Assembly: GCA_002401295.1 (NCBI GenBank) | Contig: NVSR01000014.1 | Location: 18,555-37,161 of the forward strand | Reading direction: 5' to 3' | DNA: 18,607 bases | Origin: SAR324 cluster bacterium | GTDB lineage: Bacteria; SAR324; XYD2-FULL-50-16 | Shown: one piece after another, positions 7,801 through 15,319 of the stretch | Position numbering within the stretch: the first letter of the stretch is position 1 | Layout of the letters: each line of letters begins with the position of its first letter | Translations under genes and position numbers: made by a program | The notes under the pieces: model-generated | Database searches by the model: none | Told to the model about the DNA's origin: nothing | Seen by the model: the letters and a program-made list of their open reading frames with translations, nothing else

Positions 7801-9582
7801 ATGAATAAGATTGCAGAAAAAATAGAAGCACTGCGTGCGTCGATGGCTCAAAATGGAATTTCGGCTTATATTATTCCTAGTTCAGATCCTCATAGCAGTG
7901 AATATGTGGCGGAACATTGGCAAGGGCGGAGTTGGATTTCCGGGTTCACCGGTTCAGCGGGTACGATAGTTGTCACCAAACAGGAAGCAGGGCTTTGGAC
8001 TGATTTTCGTTATTTTATCCAGGCAGAAAATGAGCTTGAAGGGACTGGTATTCAGTTGTTTAAGGAAGGAACCCCCGATGTTCCTAGTTTTTCTGCATGG
8101 CTGCTGGAAGTCTTAGAGGTAGAAGATACTCTTGCTTTTGATGGAAAAGTCATGACCTTGGCCGCTACTCGTAATTTGGAAAAAGCTTTGGAAGGCAAGC
8201 AAATCAAAATAATGGGAGAGCGGGATTTATTGGAGGACGTCTGGTCGGATCGCCCGAGTAAACCGACTGATGAAATCTTCCTGCATGATGTGCTCTATGC
8301 GGGACAAACGACTCAAGAGAAACTAACGGAAGTTCGTCAGTTGATGATTGGCAAGAATGTGGATGCTCATCTAATCACCTCTCTGGATGATGTAGCCTGG
8401 TTATTTAATATTCGTGGAACCGATGTCTTGCATTGCCCTGTGGCGGTGGCCTATGCCTTAATTACTCAGGAACAAGCTTTCTTTTTCATTGAAGCGGAAA
8501 AAGTCCCCCAGCCGGTTCGAGAAAAATTGGAAAAAGATGGAATCATTCTCAGATCTTACCAACAGGTTGAGCAAGGACTACAGGAGTTGTCGGAAAAGTC
8601 ATCCCTACTCATCAATCCGAATCTGATCAATGCTAATCTTTACGGGGCAATTCCCGGCCATATCCGGGTTCTTGAAGGCAAGCAACTCACCACTAGATTG
8701 AAGGCTATCAAAAATTCAGTAGAGGTAGAGCAATTTCAAGTCTGCATGAAACGGGATGGAGCTGCCATGGTTCGCTTCATGATGTGGCTGGATGAACAGG
8801 TCCCTACGGGAAAGGTTACCGAATTGAGTGCCGCTGACCAGTTGGAGCAGTTCCGCCGACAGGGAGAGGGCTTCATTAGTTTGAGTTTCACCACCATCCC
8901 CGGTTATAAGGAACATGGTGCGATTGTGCATTATGCCTCTTCACCGGAAACGGATGTTACTATTGGTCAGGAGAGTTTTTTCCTGGTTGATTCAGGGGGA
9001 CAATATCTTGATGGAACTACGGATATCACCAGAACCTTTAATTTCGGAACACTCACAGAAGAAGAGCGGAGAGATTATACGTTAGTCTTGAAGGGGAATA
9101 TCAGGCTGGCTAAAAGTCGTTTCAAACGTGGTACTTGTGGTTTTCAGTTAGATGTTTTGGCCCGAGAATCCATGTGGGAATGGGGCATTGATTATGGTCA
9201 TGGCACGGGTCATGGAGTTGGCTTCTGCCTGAATGTGCATGAGGGGCCTCACAGTATTAGTCAAAAGCCTGTCGATACACCTCTTGAACCGGGAATGCTG
9301 GTGACCGATGAACCTGGTATTTACCGCGCGGGTAAGCATGGTATTCGTATCGAAAATATTTTACTCGTCACGAAGGACTACAAAACTGAATTTGGTGAGT
9401 TTTATCGTTTCGAACCCATGACTTCAGCTCCAATCAATACCAAACCCTTGATGAAAGAGCTCATGACCGCTGATGAAATAGCCTGGCTGAACGCCTATCA
9501 CGAAAAAGTCTGCAATGAGCTATCCCCCCTCTTAACCGAAGCAGAGTGCCGCTGGCTACAGGACAACACCCAAGCAATTTAA
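7801..9582 (+). CDS. Xaa-Pro aminopeptidase, M24B family (three-domain type)
   Basis: This cytosolic metallopeptidase removes the N-terminal residue from peptides with proline in second position. With the start at 7801 it has 593 residues, the length of the eukaryotic XPNPEP1-like three-domain form and longer than E. coli PepP (about 440). Two creatinase-like N-terminal domains precede a pita-bread catalytic domain. The five metal ligands are present: Asp397 and Asp408 in the VDSGGQY...TTDITRT block, His471 in GHGTGHGVGF, Glu504 in TDEPGIY and Glu518 in RIENILL. His467 and His478 complete the active site. I chose ATG 7801 because AAAGGA lies six bases upstream and homologues start here; ATG 7771 would add ten residues and is also possible. 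It appears monocistronic. Confidence 0.93.
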   Translation: MNKIAEKIEALRASMAQNGISAYIIPSSDPHSSEYVAEHWQGRSWISGFTGSAGTIVVTKQEAGLWTDFRYFIQAENELEGTGIQLFKEGTPDVPSFSAWLLEVLEVEDTLAFDGKVMTLAATRNLEKALEGKQIKIMGERDLLEDVWSDRPSKPTDEIFLHDVLYAGQTTQEKLTEVRQLMIGKNVDAHLITSLDDVAWLFNIRGTDVLHCPVAVAYALITQEQAFFFIEAEKVPQPVREKLEKDGIILRSYQQVEQGLQELSEKSSLLINPNLINANLYGAIPGHIRVLEGKQLTTRLKAIKNSVEVEQFQVCMKRDGAAMVRFMMWLDEQVPTGKVTELSAADQLEQFRRQGEGFISLSFTTIPGYKEHGAIVHYASSPETDVTIGQESFFLVDSGGQYLDGTTDITRTFNFGTLTEEERRDYTLVLKGNIRLAKSRFKRGTCGFQLDVLARESMWEWGIDYGHGTGHGVGFCLNVHEGPHSISQKPVDTPLEPGMLVTDEPGIYRAGKHGIRIENILLVTKDYKTEFGEFYRFEPMTSAPINTKPLMKELMTADEIAWLNAYHEKVCNELSPLLTEAECRWLQDNTQAI

Positions 9583-9595
9583 ACTGGGGTTAAAC

Positions 9596-9720
9596 TGGGG
9601 TCGCATCTTAAATATTCAATCTACAGGGAGTCAGGAGGAAAAAACTACGCAGAATTAGATGGGTGCCGCTATCGCTAACCCATCCTGCGCAATGATTTTA
9701 TTTTCTTCCATATCCCTTAG
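9596..9720. repeat. interspersed hairpin repeat, copy A (REP/RAYT-like)
   Basis: Copy A begins with a 29-base head at 9596-9624 (TGGGGTCGCATCTTAAATAT onward) that recurs exactly at 9743-9771. A 20-base insert follows at 9625-9644, flanked by CTAC on both sides, and then a body that matches copy B. The body folds: CGCAG (9648-9652) pairs with CTGCG (9685-9689), and GATGGGT (9658-9664) with ACCCATC (9678-9684), with an AATTA bulge and a 13-base loop. The copy ends in TTTTCTTCCATATCCCT. A truncated head, TGGGGT, sits at 9585. GGGGTC-headed hairpins like this resemble REP elements mobilised by Y1 transposases; no such transposase is in the window. Confidence 0.7.
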
Positions 9721-9742
9721 CGAGAGAGATGGGGTCGAGAGA

Positions 9743-9840
9743 TGGGGTCGCATCTTAAATATTCAATCTACGCAGAATTAGATGGGTGCCGCTATCGTTA
9801 ACCTATCCTACAAATGAAACTTATTTTCTTCCATATCCCT
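9743..9840. repeat. interspersed hairpin repeat, copy B
   Basis: Copy B lacks the 20-base insert of copy A. Its stem is partly decayed: GATGGGT (9781-9787) faces ACCTATC (9801-9807), leaving one G-T wobble, and the outer CGCAG stem has lost its partner. A short tandem duplication of the head (GAGAGATGGGGTCG-like, 9725-9750) precedes it. It ends about 53 bases before the parA start codon, so it forms part of that gene's upstream region. Confidence 0.7.
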
Positions 9841-9893
9841 GAGAAAAACCCGGTTATACTATATTTCTTATATTAAACTTGAGGTGTATTTTA

Positions 9894-10820
9894 ATGAAAA
9901 CAATAGCAATCTACAATAATAAAGGAGGTGTTGGTAAATCAACGTTGACCCTTTTTCTTGCGGACTTTTTTTCTTCAGGTACGATCACCATCAATAAACG
10001 AAAACCTCGAGTATTAGTGCTTGATTTAGATGGGCAGAGCTCGTCAGCTACTTCACTGCTCGGCTTGCAAAGGGTGGCCAGGGCAAAAGCTGAAAAGCAA
10101 AATTTGTCTCACCTGCTGCTAGCATTGAAACAAAATCAGGATGTTGACATCTCAAAGTACCTCATAAAAAGAGAGGCAGGCAAAACCCCTACTCGAAAAA
10201 TTTCATTGGGAGAACTATGGGTTATGCCCACAGAGAGAGCTAGCGCTATAAAACTTGAACAATCATTCGACTGTCAGACTTGTGTGCGACTGATGAATAT
10301 AGTGAAAAACAGGTTAAAAAAACAGTTTGATATTGTTTTAATGGATCTTCCTGCAAATATAGATGAAAGAAATAAGCTTTCATTGGCTGGCCTGCTCATA
10401 GCGGACCACATTATAATCCCTACGGAGCCGACACGTTTAACGCTTAATACCATTACTGATACCTTTAATATGATCCACTATGTGCGTGGTCTGGGCAATG
10501 GCCAAGGAAAAGCACCAAAGATAGCTGGCATCCTTCTTAATAAGGCTGACAAAAGGTCCAAGCAGTATAAACTACATTATAAAGAATTGTACGATACCGC
10601 AGCAAGGCACGATACAGTCGTGCTTGAGAATATGCTGCCTACTGCCCCAGCATTATCAACAGCATCTGATGACAGCTTGGAGTTTGTATTGCTGCGTGAG
10701 CGCTATAGTACTTACTACGATAAGGTAAGAAAAATAGCTCTTGAGGTCGCAGAGAGGTGCGGATATAGACTCAAGAGTAAAAAAAAGAGCAGGAAAAAAG
10801 ATATTGCCAAGGCCTGTTGA
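9894..10820 (+). CDS. orphan ParA/Soj-family ATPase
   Basis: The 308-residue protein begins with the deviant Walker A motif KGGVGKST (residues 10-17). It continues with Walker A' (LDLDGQSSSATSLLG) and Walker B (IVLMDLPA near residue 150), all typical of ParA partition ATPases that bind DNA non-specifically when loaded with ATP. The C-terminus is very lysine-rich (KSKKKSRKKD), consistent with nucleoid binding. I chose ATG 9894 because GAGGTG lies seven bases upstream; an in-frame TTG at 9879 is less likely. No ParB or recognisable partner gene follows, unlike plasmid or chromosomal partition operons. It lies next to interspersed repeats, so it may be a relic of a plasmid or integrative element, or a ParA that positions something else. 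Confidence 0.88.
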   Translation: MKTIAIYNNKGGVGKSTLTLFLADFFSSGTITINKRKPRVLVLDLDGQSSSATSLLGLQRVARAKAEKQNLSHLLLALKQNQDVDISKYLIKREAGKTPTRKISLGELWVMPTERASAIKLEQSFDCQTCVRLMNIVKNRLKKQFDIVLMDLPANIDERNKLSLAGLLIADHIIIPTEPTRLTLNTITDTFNMIHYVRGLGNGQGKAPKIAGILLNKADKRSKQYKLHYKELYDTAARHDTVVLENMLPTAPALSTASDDSLEFVLLRERYSTYYDKVRKIALEVAERCGYRLKSKKKSRKKDIAKAC

Positions 10821-10844
10821 GGTTTTTGTGTCTGAGCGTCGTCA

Positions 10845-10873
10845 AGCCAAGCAGTCAAATGATCTGCTCGGCT
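10845..10873. repeat. large inverted repeat downstream of parA
   Basis: AGCC-a-AGCAG (10845-10854) pairs with CTGCT-c-GGCT (10864-10873): nine pairs with one mismatch. The intervening TCA...TGA can extend the stem. It starts 25 bases after the parA stop. No T-run follows, so it is not a standard terminator. It could be a partition-site-like or operator sequence, or stabilise the transcript end. Confidence 0.45.
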
Positions 10874-11016
10874 GTAACTGAAAAGAGAGGAAAAAAGCAG
10901 TTTTGTATCATCTCAAGCACTGAATTGCGAACAGCAAAAAGGAGAGACCTTTTTATTAGCAAGTACATAGATTAAGATTTATCCCTTCTTACTGTTTGTA
11001 ATTTATTGATCAAAAT

Positions 11017-11036
11017 GATACAAAAGTATCGTTTTT
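11017..11036 (+). terminator. weak terminator-like hairpin between parA and the lipoprotein gene
   Basis: GATAC-AAAA-GTATC (11017-11030) is followed by GTTTTT (11031-11036). The five-pair AT-rich stem is weak, but position and T-run fit an intrinsic terminator for parA. The rest of the 262-base gap shows only AT-rich sequence. Confidence 0.35.
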
Positions 11037-11082
11037 ACTCAGGTACTAATTAGAAATTCATCAATAAATTATAAGGATAAAA

Positions 11083-12174
11083 ATGAGGAGAGGAATATTA
11101 ACTACAATTGTGGCATGCACAACACTTGTAGTCACGGGCTGTTCTGCGGTTGCAACGCGGGATTTAGCTTCTTATAAACAGGATAATGCTATCTGTTATG
11201 ATCGTGATACTGAGCCTTATACCTCAGTAGTTGACTCCCACATACATTTCAGACCATTTGGGGGGGAAGCTGTTCCTTTTGAGGAAGTGAAGCAGTACTT
11301 CAGTAAGACGGGTGTTTTATTCGCGAATGTTTATGGCATTGGACAGATTTTGCCGGTTGATTCTGATTGTACTTACTATCTGAATTGTCCCGGAACTGAT
11401 GCACTACCGAGTATTAAGAATGATTTCATCAATGCAGCAAATCTGGTCGAGTTTAAGTCACAAGGTATTCAGTTGACGCTTTCCATGACTTTTCCTGATC
11501 TGGCAAATCCCGACGGAATTGTGCAAACAATTGAGCTGTATGATAAGGAATATCCAAAAATGTTCAGATGGTTGGGAGAAGTGAATCTAATCAAGCAGGC
11601 TCTTCTGAACAATGGACATAAAGCAGCAACGAAAGAGAATATAGAGCAGTGGACTGATTTTATGCGGGTACTCAGAGAGCGGAAAATTCCCATCAATATC
11701 CATTCTGATTTAGGAAATGATCAGGAACCTACAAAATATCTTGAGTTGATGGAGTATGTTCTAGAACTATACCCGGATAATAAAATTGTCTGGGCTCATA
11801 TGGGGCTGTCCAAGGAGTTAACTAAAATTTCTGCGGAGGATCATATCAAAATTATGCAGTCCTTTTTAGATAAAAGTCCAAATTTAATGTTGGATATCTC
11901 ATGGCGAGTCCTCTACGATAATTTTTTCAGCAAGGCCAAAGAAAAAGCTCTATATGTGACGTTTTTCAAAAAACATTCCGATAGAATCCTGCCTGGCACT
12001 GACTTTGTGGCCTCAAGAGATAAAACCTTGAAGACATATAAAGACGAGCTGGAAGTTGTCAGTCGAATCAATCAAGACCTGGATGATGAGGCATTTCGGA
12101 ATATTGCTTTGGGAGAAAACTATTTTAGATTACTGAATATGGATTATGAAGCACCTCAAATCTGCCAGAAGTAA
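11083..12174 (+). CDS. lipoprotein amidohydrolase (amidohydrolase-2-like TIM barrel)
   Basis: The 363-residue protein starts with a lipoprotein signal: MRRG, a hydrophobic stretch, and lipobox VVTGC with the lipidated cysteine at residue 20. Ser21 in the next position would favour outer-membrane sorting under E. coli rules. The mature part looks like the amidohydrolase-2 group of metal-dependent hydrolases: DSHIHF supplies His53 and His55, NIHSD His207, WAHMG His239 and PGTDF Asp307, a plausible full metal site. These enzymes cleave C-N, C-C or lactone bonds; the substrate cannot be told. A clear AAGGA lies six bases before the ATG. Outside the metal motifs the text is unusual. The gene stands alone and converges with the Hip operon. 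Confidence 0.82.
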   Translation: MRRGILTTIVACTTLVVTGCSAVATRDLASYKQDNAICYDRDTEPYTSVVDSHIHFRPFGGEAVPFEEVKQYFSKTGVLFANVYGIGQILPVDSDCTYYLNCPGTDALPSIKNDFINAANLVEFKSQGIQLTLSMTFPDLANPDGIVQTIELYDKEYPKMFRWLGEVNLIKQALLNNGHKAATKENIEQWTDFMRVLRERKIPINIHSDLGNDQEPTKYLELMEYVLELYPDNKIVWAHMGLSKELTKISAEDHIKIMQSFLDKSPNLMLDISWRVLYDNFFSKAKEKALYVTFFKKHSDRILPGTDFVASRDKTLKTYKDELEVVSRINQDLDDEAFRNIALGENYFRLLNMDYEAPQICQK

Positions 12175-12264
12175 GAGTAGGGGAATCTTCAGACTTTTAT
12201 CAATGCTTTTCAGCTGATTTCCCGAATTTGTTAATTGACTGCCGGATAAAAATACCTTGTTGCC

Positions 12265-12963
12265 CTATCGAACTTTAAGCATAAGGTATAATAACGGACG
12301 CTCTGAAGTTCCTGATTTTTTTGCAATCACTGCATCTATGCTCCTTGTTTCTATAAGGCGATGTATAGAAGTACATAATAGCCTATTTACATAACCAACT
12401 CTTTGAGAATTACAATGAATAGCAATAGCATTACAGTCGTAAGTATTAGCTGGTTCAGGAACTAAACTAGCGTTCGAATCTAATTCGATTTCATCGAAAT
12501 CACCAAATGTTATGTTATGACGAGTCCCTGCAACTTCCATTAAGTATTCAAAAGGAATTGAAGCTTCGGAAAGGTCCGGCATCAAATCAAATCCGTCACT
12601 TGGAAGCTGTACTCCGGTATGAGAAATAAGAACAAAATCACTACAATTAAAATCTTCAGAGAGATAATGATGGCTAAGATATTTTTTAAAATCTTTACGT
12701 GAGCGGGGAGGCAGTCTCTTCATAAATGTTTCAATCACATTGTTAGTAAAGACTTTAGCCCCTAGTTTAAAAGCTGGGTAGCCTGTGTATCCTTCTTCAC
12801 GGGCTTCTTTATAGTCATTCGAGTTTATGTTGTATGAAAAACAATATTCATTATTCTCATTATGGACAATTGACCCTACAAAGTATCTTTTCTGACGATT
12901 TTGATTAGATTGCCAAGTAAGAAATAGGGTCTTTACGTCTAAAAAGTTTTGTATCGCTGTCAT
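12265..12963 (-). CDS. HipS-HIRAN protein (putative partner/antitoxin of a Hip kinase)
   Basis: The 232-residue protein has two parts. Residues 1-135 resemble the N-terminal subdomain of HipA, which is a separate protein (HipS) in tripartite HipBST systems: YFVGSI, a central FSYN, then IETFMKRLPP and a loop like the HipA FFDNLLPDS region. Residues 140-232 match a HIRAN domain, with an early VAGTRHN, a central EPANTYDCNAIAIH and a following VGYVNR; HIRAN domains bind DNA ends. A survey of Hip kinases (Gerdes and colleagues, 2021, from memory) described bicistronic operons with HipS-HIRAN partners. The ATG overlaps the kinase TGA (ATGA), so translation is probably coupled. The gene is intact while the kinase is not. 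Confidence 0.75.
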   Translation of the reverse strand: MTAIQNFLDVKTLFLTWQSNQNRQKRYFVGSIVHNENNEYCFSYNINSNDYKEAREEGYTGYPAFKLGAKVFTNNVIETFMKRLPPRSRKDFKKYLSHHYLSEDFNCSDFVLISHTGVQLPSDGFDLMPDLSEASIPFEYLMEVAGTRHNITFGDFDEIELDSNASLVPEPANTYDCNAIAIHCNSQRVGYVNRLLCTSIHRLIETRSIDAVIAKKSGTSERPLLYLMLKVR

Positions 12964-13876
12964 TTTAATTCTTCTTTAATTAGTTCAACCCGAATATTAA
13001 GTAACCTACTGATCCACTCGAAACGTTCACTTGTAAAGCGAATATCACAATCTATATCCCGTAAACCCGATATCTCATCTAATAGTAACTCAGGATTGAT
13101 GCTGTCCATTTTAGCATTCATGTGATTTTTTAACACCTGTTGTTTTGCTATATACTTTACAAAATCAAAGTGTTTGATTCTATTCTTAGGTTCATCACGA
13201 ATATAACGTAAATGGTGACAACCGCGTCTCACATATGTTGTAACTCGTTGCTTATTCCAACTTTTCACATGTTCAGGAAAGCGTTCATGCCCGAGACTTG
13301 TACCATTATCAAATAAAGGGGTTAAACAACAAGTACCATCAATTCTAAAAATCAGCCCCCAATTTTCTTGGTGCCTATCTGTATTGCCAATAAGAGAATC
13401 AAATAAAACCATATTTGCCAGCCAAAGCCATTTATCATCAGTGAGCTTTGCATGGCAACTTAAGTAGCGACTGATTATTAGAAAATCTTTGAGATTATGC
13501 TGCTTACCAATTTTGTCATCGAAATTACTGTTTAGCCTTTTGAAATATAAGCCCCCAGGATCATGCCGCTCGGTTCCTACATCATAAAACCATTTGATCA
13601 GTGAGCCATACTTTACCCCGTCTTCTGTCTCCTTTACAGCCGGTAATGAGACAGGCCTGGCACTTTAAGGTGTTTGGAGACAATATAGGCTACAATTTCA
13701 GTCCAAAATTGATCCGGGTATCTGTCGATTGATTCCTTGAATAGATATGGCCAATTAGCTTTTACACCCTCTATCTTATCCCCAGGTGCCCAGATCATTT
13801 CCTTATCTCTGGCTCCAACAGGGAAGATCGCGTATTGTTCATCTGGTCGCCAGTTTGATACATCGATTATTTTCAT
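12960..13876 (-). pseudogene. HipA-type Ser/Thr kinase, disrupted by a one-base frameshift
   Basis: Two frames together make one kinase. The first 80 codons (13876-13634) hold the N-lobe: PGDK, ANWPYLFK with the likely ATP-binding lysine, and FWTEIVAY. That frame then hits TAA. The frame one base over is open from about 13660 to 12960 and holds GALIEWFYD-like SLIKWFYD, the catalytic SLIGNTDRHQENWG and the metal-binding PLFDNGTSLG. The second frame has no start before 13412, which would omit the ATP-binding lobe. Restoring one C in the CC at 13642-13643 joins the frames as HYPAVKE and yields 305 residues. This is either a real inactivating deletion or a sequence error. HipA-type kinases phosphorylate targets such as tRNA synthetases; the target here is unknown. 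Confidence 0.82.
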
Positions 13877-14147
13877 TCTATGAATCTAATAAATAGAGTG
13901 CCTTGTACTATTTAAACTATCTGAATAGAGGGACTAATCAGGTATTATAATGTCACTATTTTTGGGGTGGCCTTTCTTTGCTGGTGTACACTTGATTCGG
14001 ACATTCGACGGTAGTTTTCCCTAGTAAAGACTGAGATAATGGGATAAGTCTCCCTCGCTGTTTTTGTGTAAAATACATAAGTTAAATGAATAAAATCAAC
14101 CAATTTCTTCAGTTTCTAAGAAAAAATATAAATGTATACCTCTTTGT

Positions 14148-14167
14148 ATCAGCATTGCTGATTTTTT
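14148..14167 (+). terminator. terminator-like hairpin with no obvious gene upstream
   Basis: ATCAGCATTGCTGAT is a perfect seven-pair palindrome followed at once by TTTTTT. It lies in the 439-base gap 13877-14315 and points along the + strand, where no + gene lies upstream. It may end an unrecognised small RNA or be a relic. On the opposite strand no T-run follows. Confidence 0.4.
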
Positions 14168-14197
14168 CATTTTCTTGATACTTCAAAACCTCTGAGA

Positions 14198-14213
14198 ACA
14201 GTTTGGAAACTGT
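14198..14213. promoter_or_regulatory. perfect inverted repeat, possible operator
   Basis: ACAGTTTGGAAACTGT is two seven-base arms around GG. It lies 320 bases upstream of the Hip kinase start and about 100 bases past the stop of the 217-residue gene, in otherwise featureless AT-rich DNA. Dimeric HTH regulators bind sites of this shape, but no regulator gene adjoins it. Confidence 0.35.
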
Positions 14214-14315
14214 ATTTCTTGGATAAAAAGTAACGGACTAAGTCGTAGACACCGCGCTTACTCTGATCTACTTGTAGAGCCAACAATCTTAAGGGGTGGT
14301 TGTTTTTTCCAAGTC

Positions 14316-14969
14316 CTAAAGTTTGATTTCTATCCTCCGAGCTTGCAGTTCTTTATTGAGCAATGCCTTTTGTTCTCTATTCGCTACGGCAAGTGCGGAA
14401 GCGTATATTTTATTGACACATGAAATGTCATTTTTAATGAGTGGTATAGCCGTTTCAGTGAAATCCGAGGGAGTTGTGGTTGCGGCAAGAGATGTAAGGT
14501 ATGCTCTGGCAAAGGCTTTTTGATCTCCCTGGATCATCCAATCTCCATATTCCTCAGCAAAGATAATTTCATCTCCCTGCTCCATGTGTTCAATAAGCTT
14601 GTACAAAATTTTAAAGCACTTAACTGCTGATGGGTGCTCGTCTTGTTTTGTTAGCAACATGCTTTTTTGAAGAAGATCGCTTAATCGATCAAACCATTCC
14701 TCAGTTTCTTCAGGAATATGGGAAAAATTCTTAGAGTTGATGTCAAATGGGGCATAGTAGTACCCGGATAATGATTCTTGGTGAAAAAAAACAATTTCTT
14801 TAAATAAGGTACTCCCATTGACTACGGAAGGAGGCATCTTTTTGATGAGTTCACCGAATACCATATGCCTTTGAGTGGTATTCATCTCATCATATGCCAC
14901 CTGAAGCAAATCTAGTAAGATTGTACAATCCCGTGTTTCTAGAAAATTAAATAATTCTGTTTTATTCAT
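14316..14969 (-). CDS. uncharacterised helical cytoplasmic protein
   Basis: I do not recognise this 217-residue protein. It has no signal peptide or membrane segment. Predicted character is mostly helical: an amphipathic N-terminal part (about 1-60), a tyrosine-rich stretch (SGYYYAPFDINSKNFSHIPE, about 69-88), then further helices (90-217) ending in basic residues. Acidic EEYGDWMIQGDQ sits near residue 140. The ATG has a good ribosome binding site (AGAGGG, about five bases upstream), and codon use looks like that of real genes, which supports expression. It is monocistronic on the minus strand, between the Hip operon and the LytTR regulator, with long gaps on both sides. Confidence 0.6.
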   Translation of the reverse strand: MNKTELFNFLETRDCTILLDLLQVAYDEMNTTQRHMVFGELIKKMPPSVVNGSTLFKEIVFFHQESLSGYYYAPFDINSKNFSHIPEETEEWFDRLSDLLQKSMLLTKQDEHPSAVKCFKILYKLIEHMEQGDEIIFAEEYGDWMIQGDQKAFARAYLTSLAATTTPSDFTETAIPLIKNDISCVNKIYASALAVANREQKALLNKELQARRIEIKL

Positions 14970-14987
14970 TCTGCCCTCTTTTATTGG

Positions 14988-14993
14988 ACTATA
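14988..14993 (-). promoter_or_regulatory. possible -10 box for the 217-residue gene
   Basis: Read on the minus strand, TATAGT lies 18 bases before the start codon, matching five of six TATAAT positions. The -35 region (CTGATC, 18-base spacer) is poor. Confidence 0.25.
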
Positions 14994-15261
14994 ACGGATT
15001 AAGAGAAGGATGATCAGTAGCCTTATTTATTCGCAATACTCTTCGACTCTACAACTTGAGTACTATCCGTAAACAGTAGACCACAACAGTCTGGAAATAA
15101 ACTTCGGAACCCGCATTGTAGCCAATGGGATAACCGTGAATGACCTTGAAAATTTTCATGTGATGCCTTGCTGAAGAAATGAAAGGTAGTGGGAAATTCC
15201 ACTCGCTAAGGAATATTGAGCCGACCCATCGAATCTGTGTAGAATCCGTTGAATGTTGGCT

Positions 15262-15280
15262 ACGAAATATTCCATTTCGT
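15262..15280. repeat. short hairpin in the 350-base gap before the 217-residue gene
   Basis: ACGAAAT-ATTCC-ATTTCGT gives a seven-pair stem, followed at 15287-15301 by a smaller GAGG...CCTC stem. Both lie just past the stop of the LytTR regulator and may shape its transcript end; no T-run is present. The remainder of 14970-15319 shows no gene I can support. Confidence 0.35.
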
Positions 15281-15319
15281 GGGGCAGAGGAACTTCCCCT
15301 CTTATGACCATTTAAAATT

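Noticed and set aside
9583..9893. CRISPR array or phage att site in the repeat region
   Set aside because: Only two long copies with unequal spacing and a shared hairpin body; no regular spacers, integrase or tRNA.
13634..13660. Programmed -1 frameshift in the Hip kinase
   Set aside because: No slippery heptamer is present at the junction (TTACCGG), and no strong downstream structure is apparent.
13634..13876. The 80-residue frame as an independent small gene
   Set aside because: It is the N-lobe of a HipA-type kinase whose remainder continues in the neighbouring frame, so it is one disrupted gene.
14198..14206. ACAGTTTGG as a LytTR half-site
   Set aside because: It fits the half-site consensus, but LytTR sites are direct repeats and here the second copy is inverted and mismatched.
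15073..15174. Protein-like 33-codon open stretch (+) with EINFGTRIVANG and TVNDLENFHV
   Set aside because: It has no start codon, is closed by stops on both sides and matches no family I can name. It could be a gene relic, but chance is as likely.
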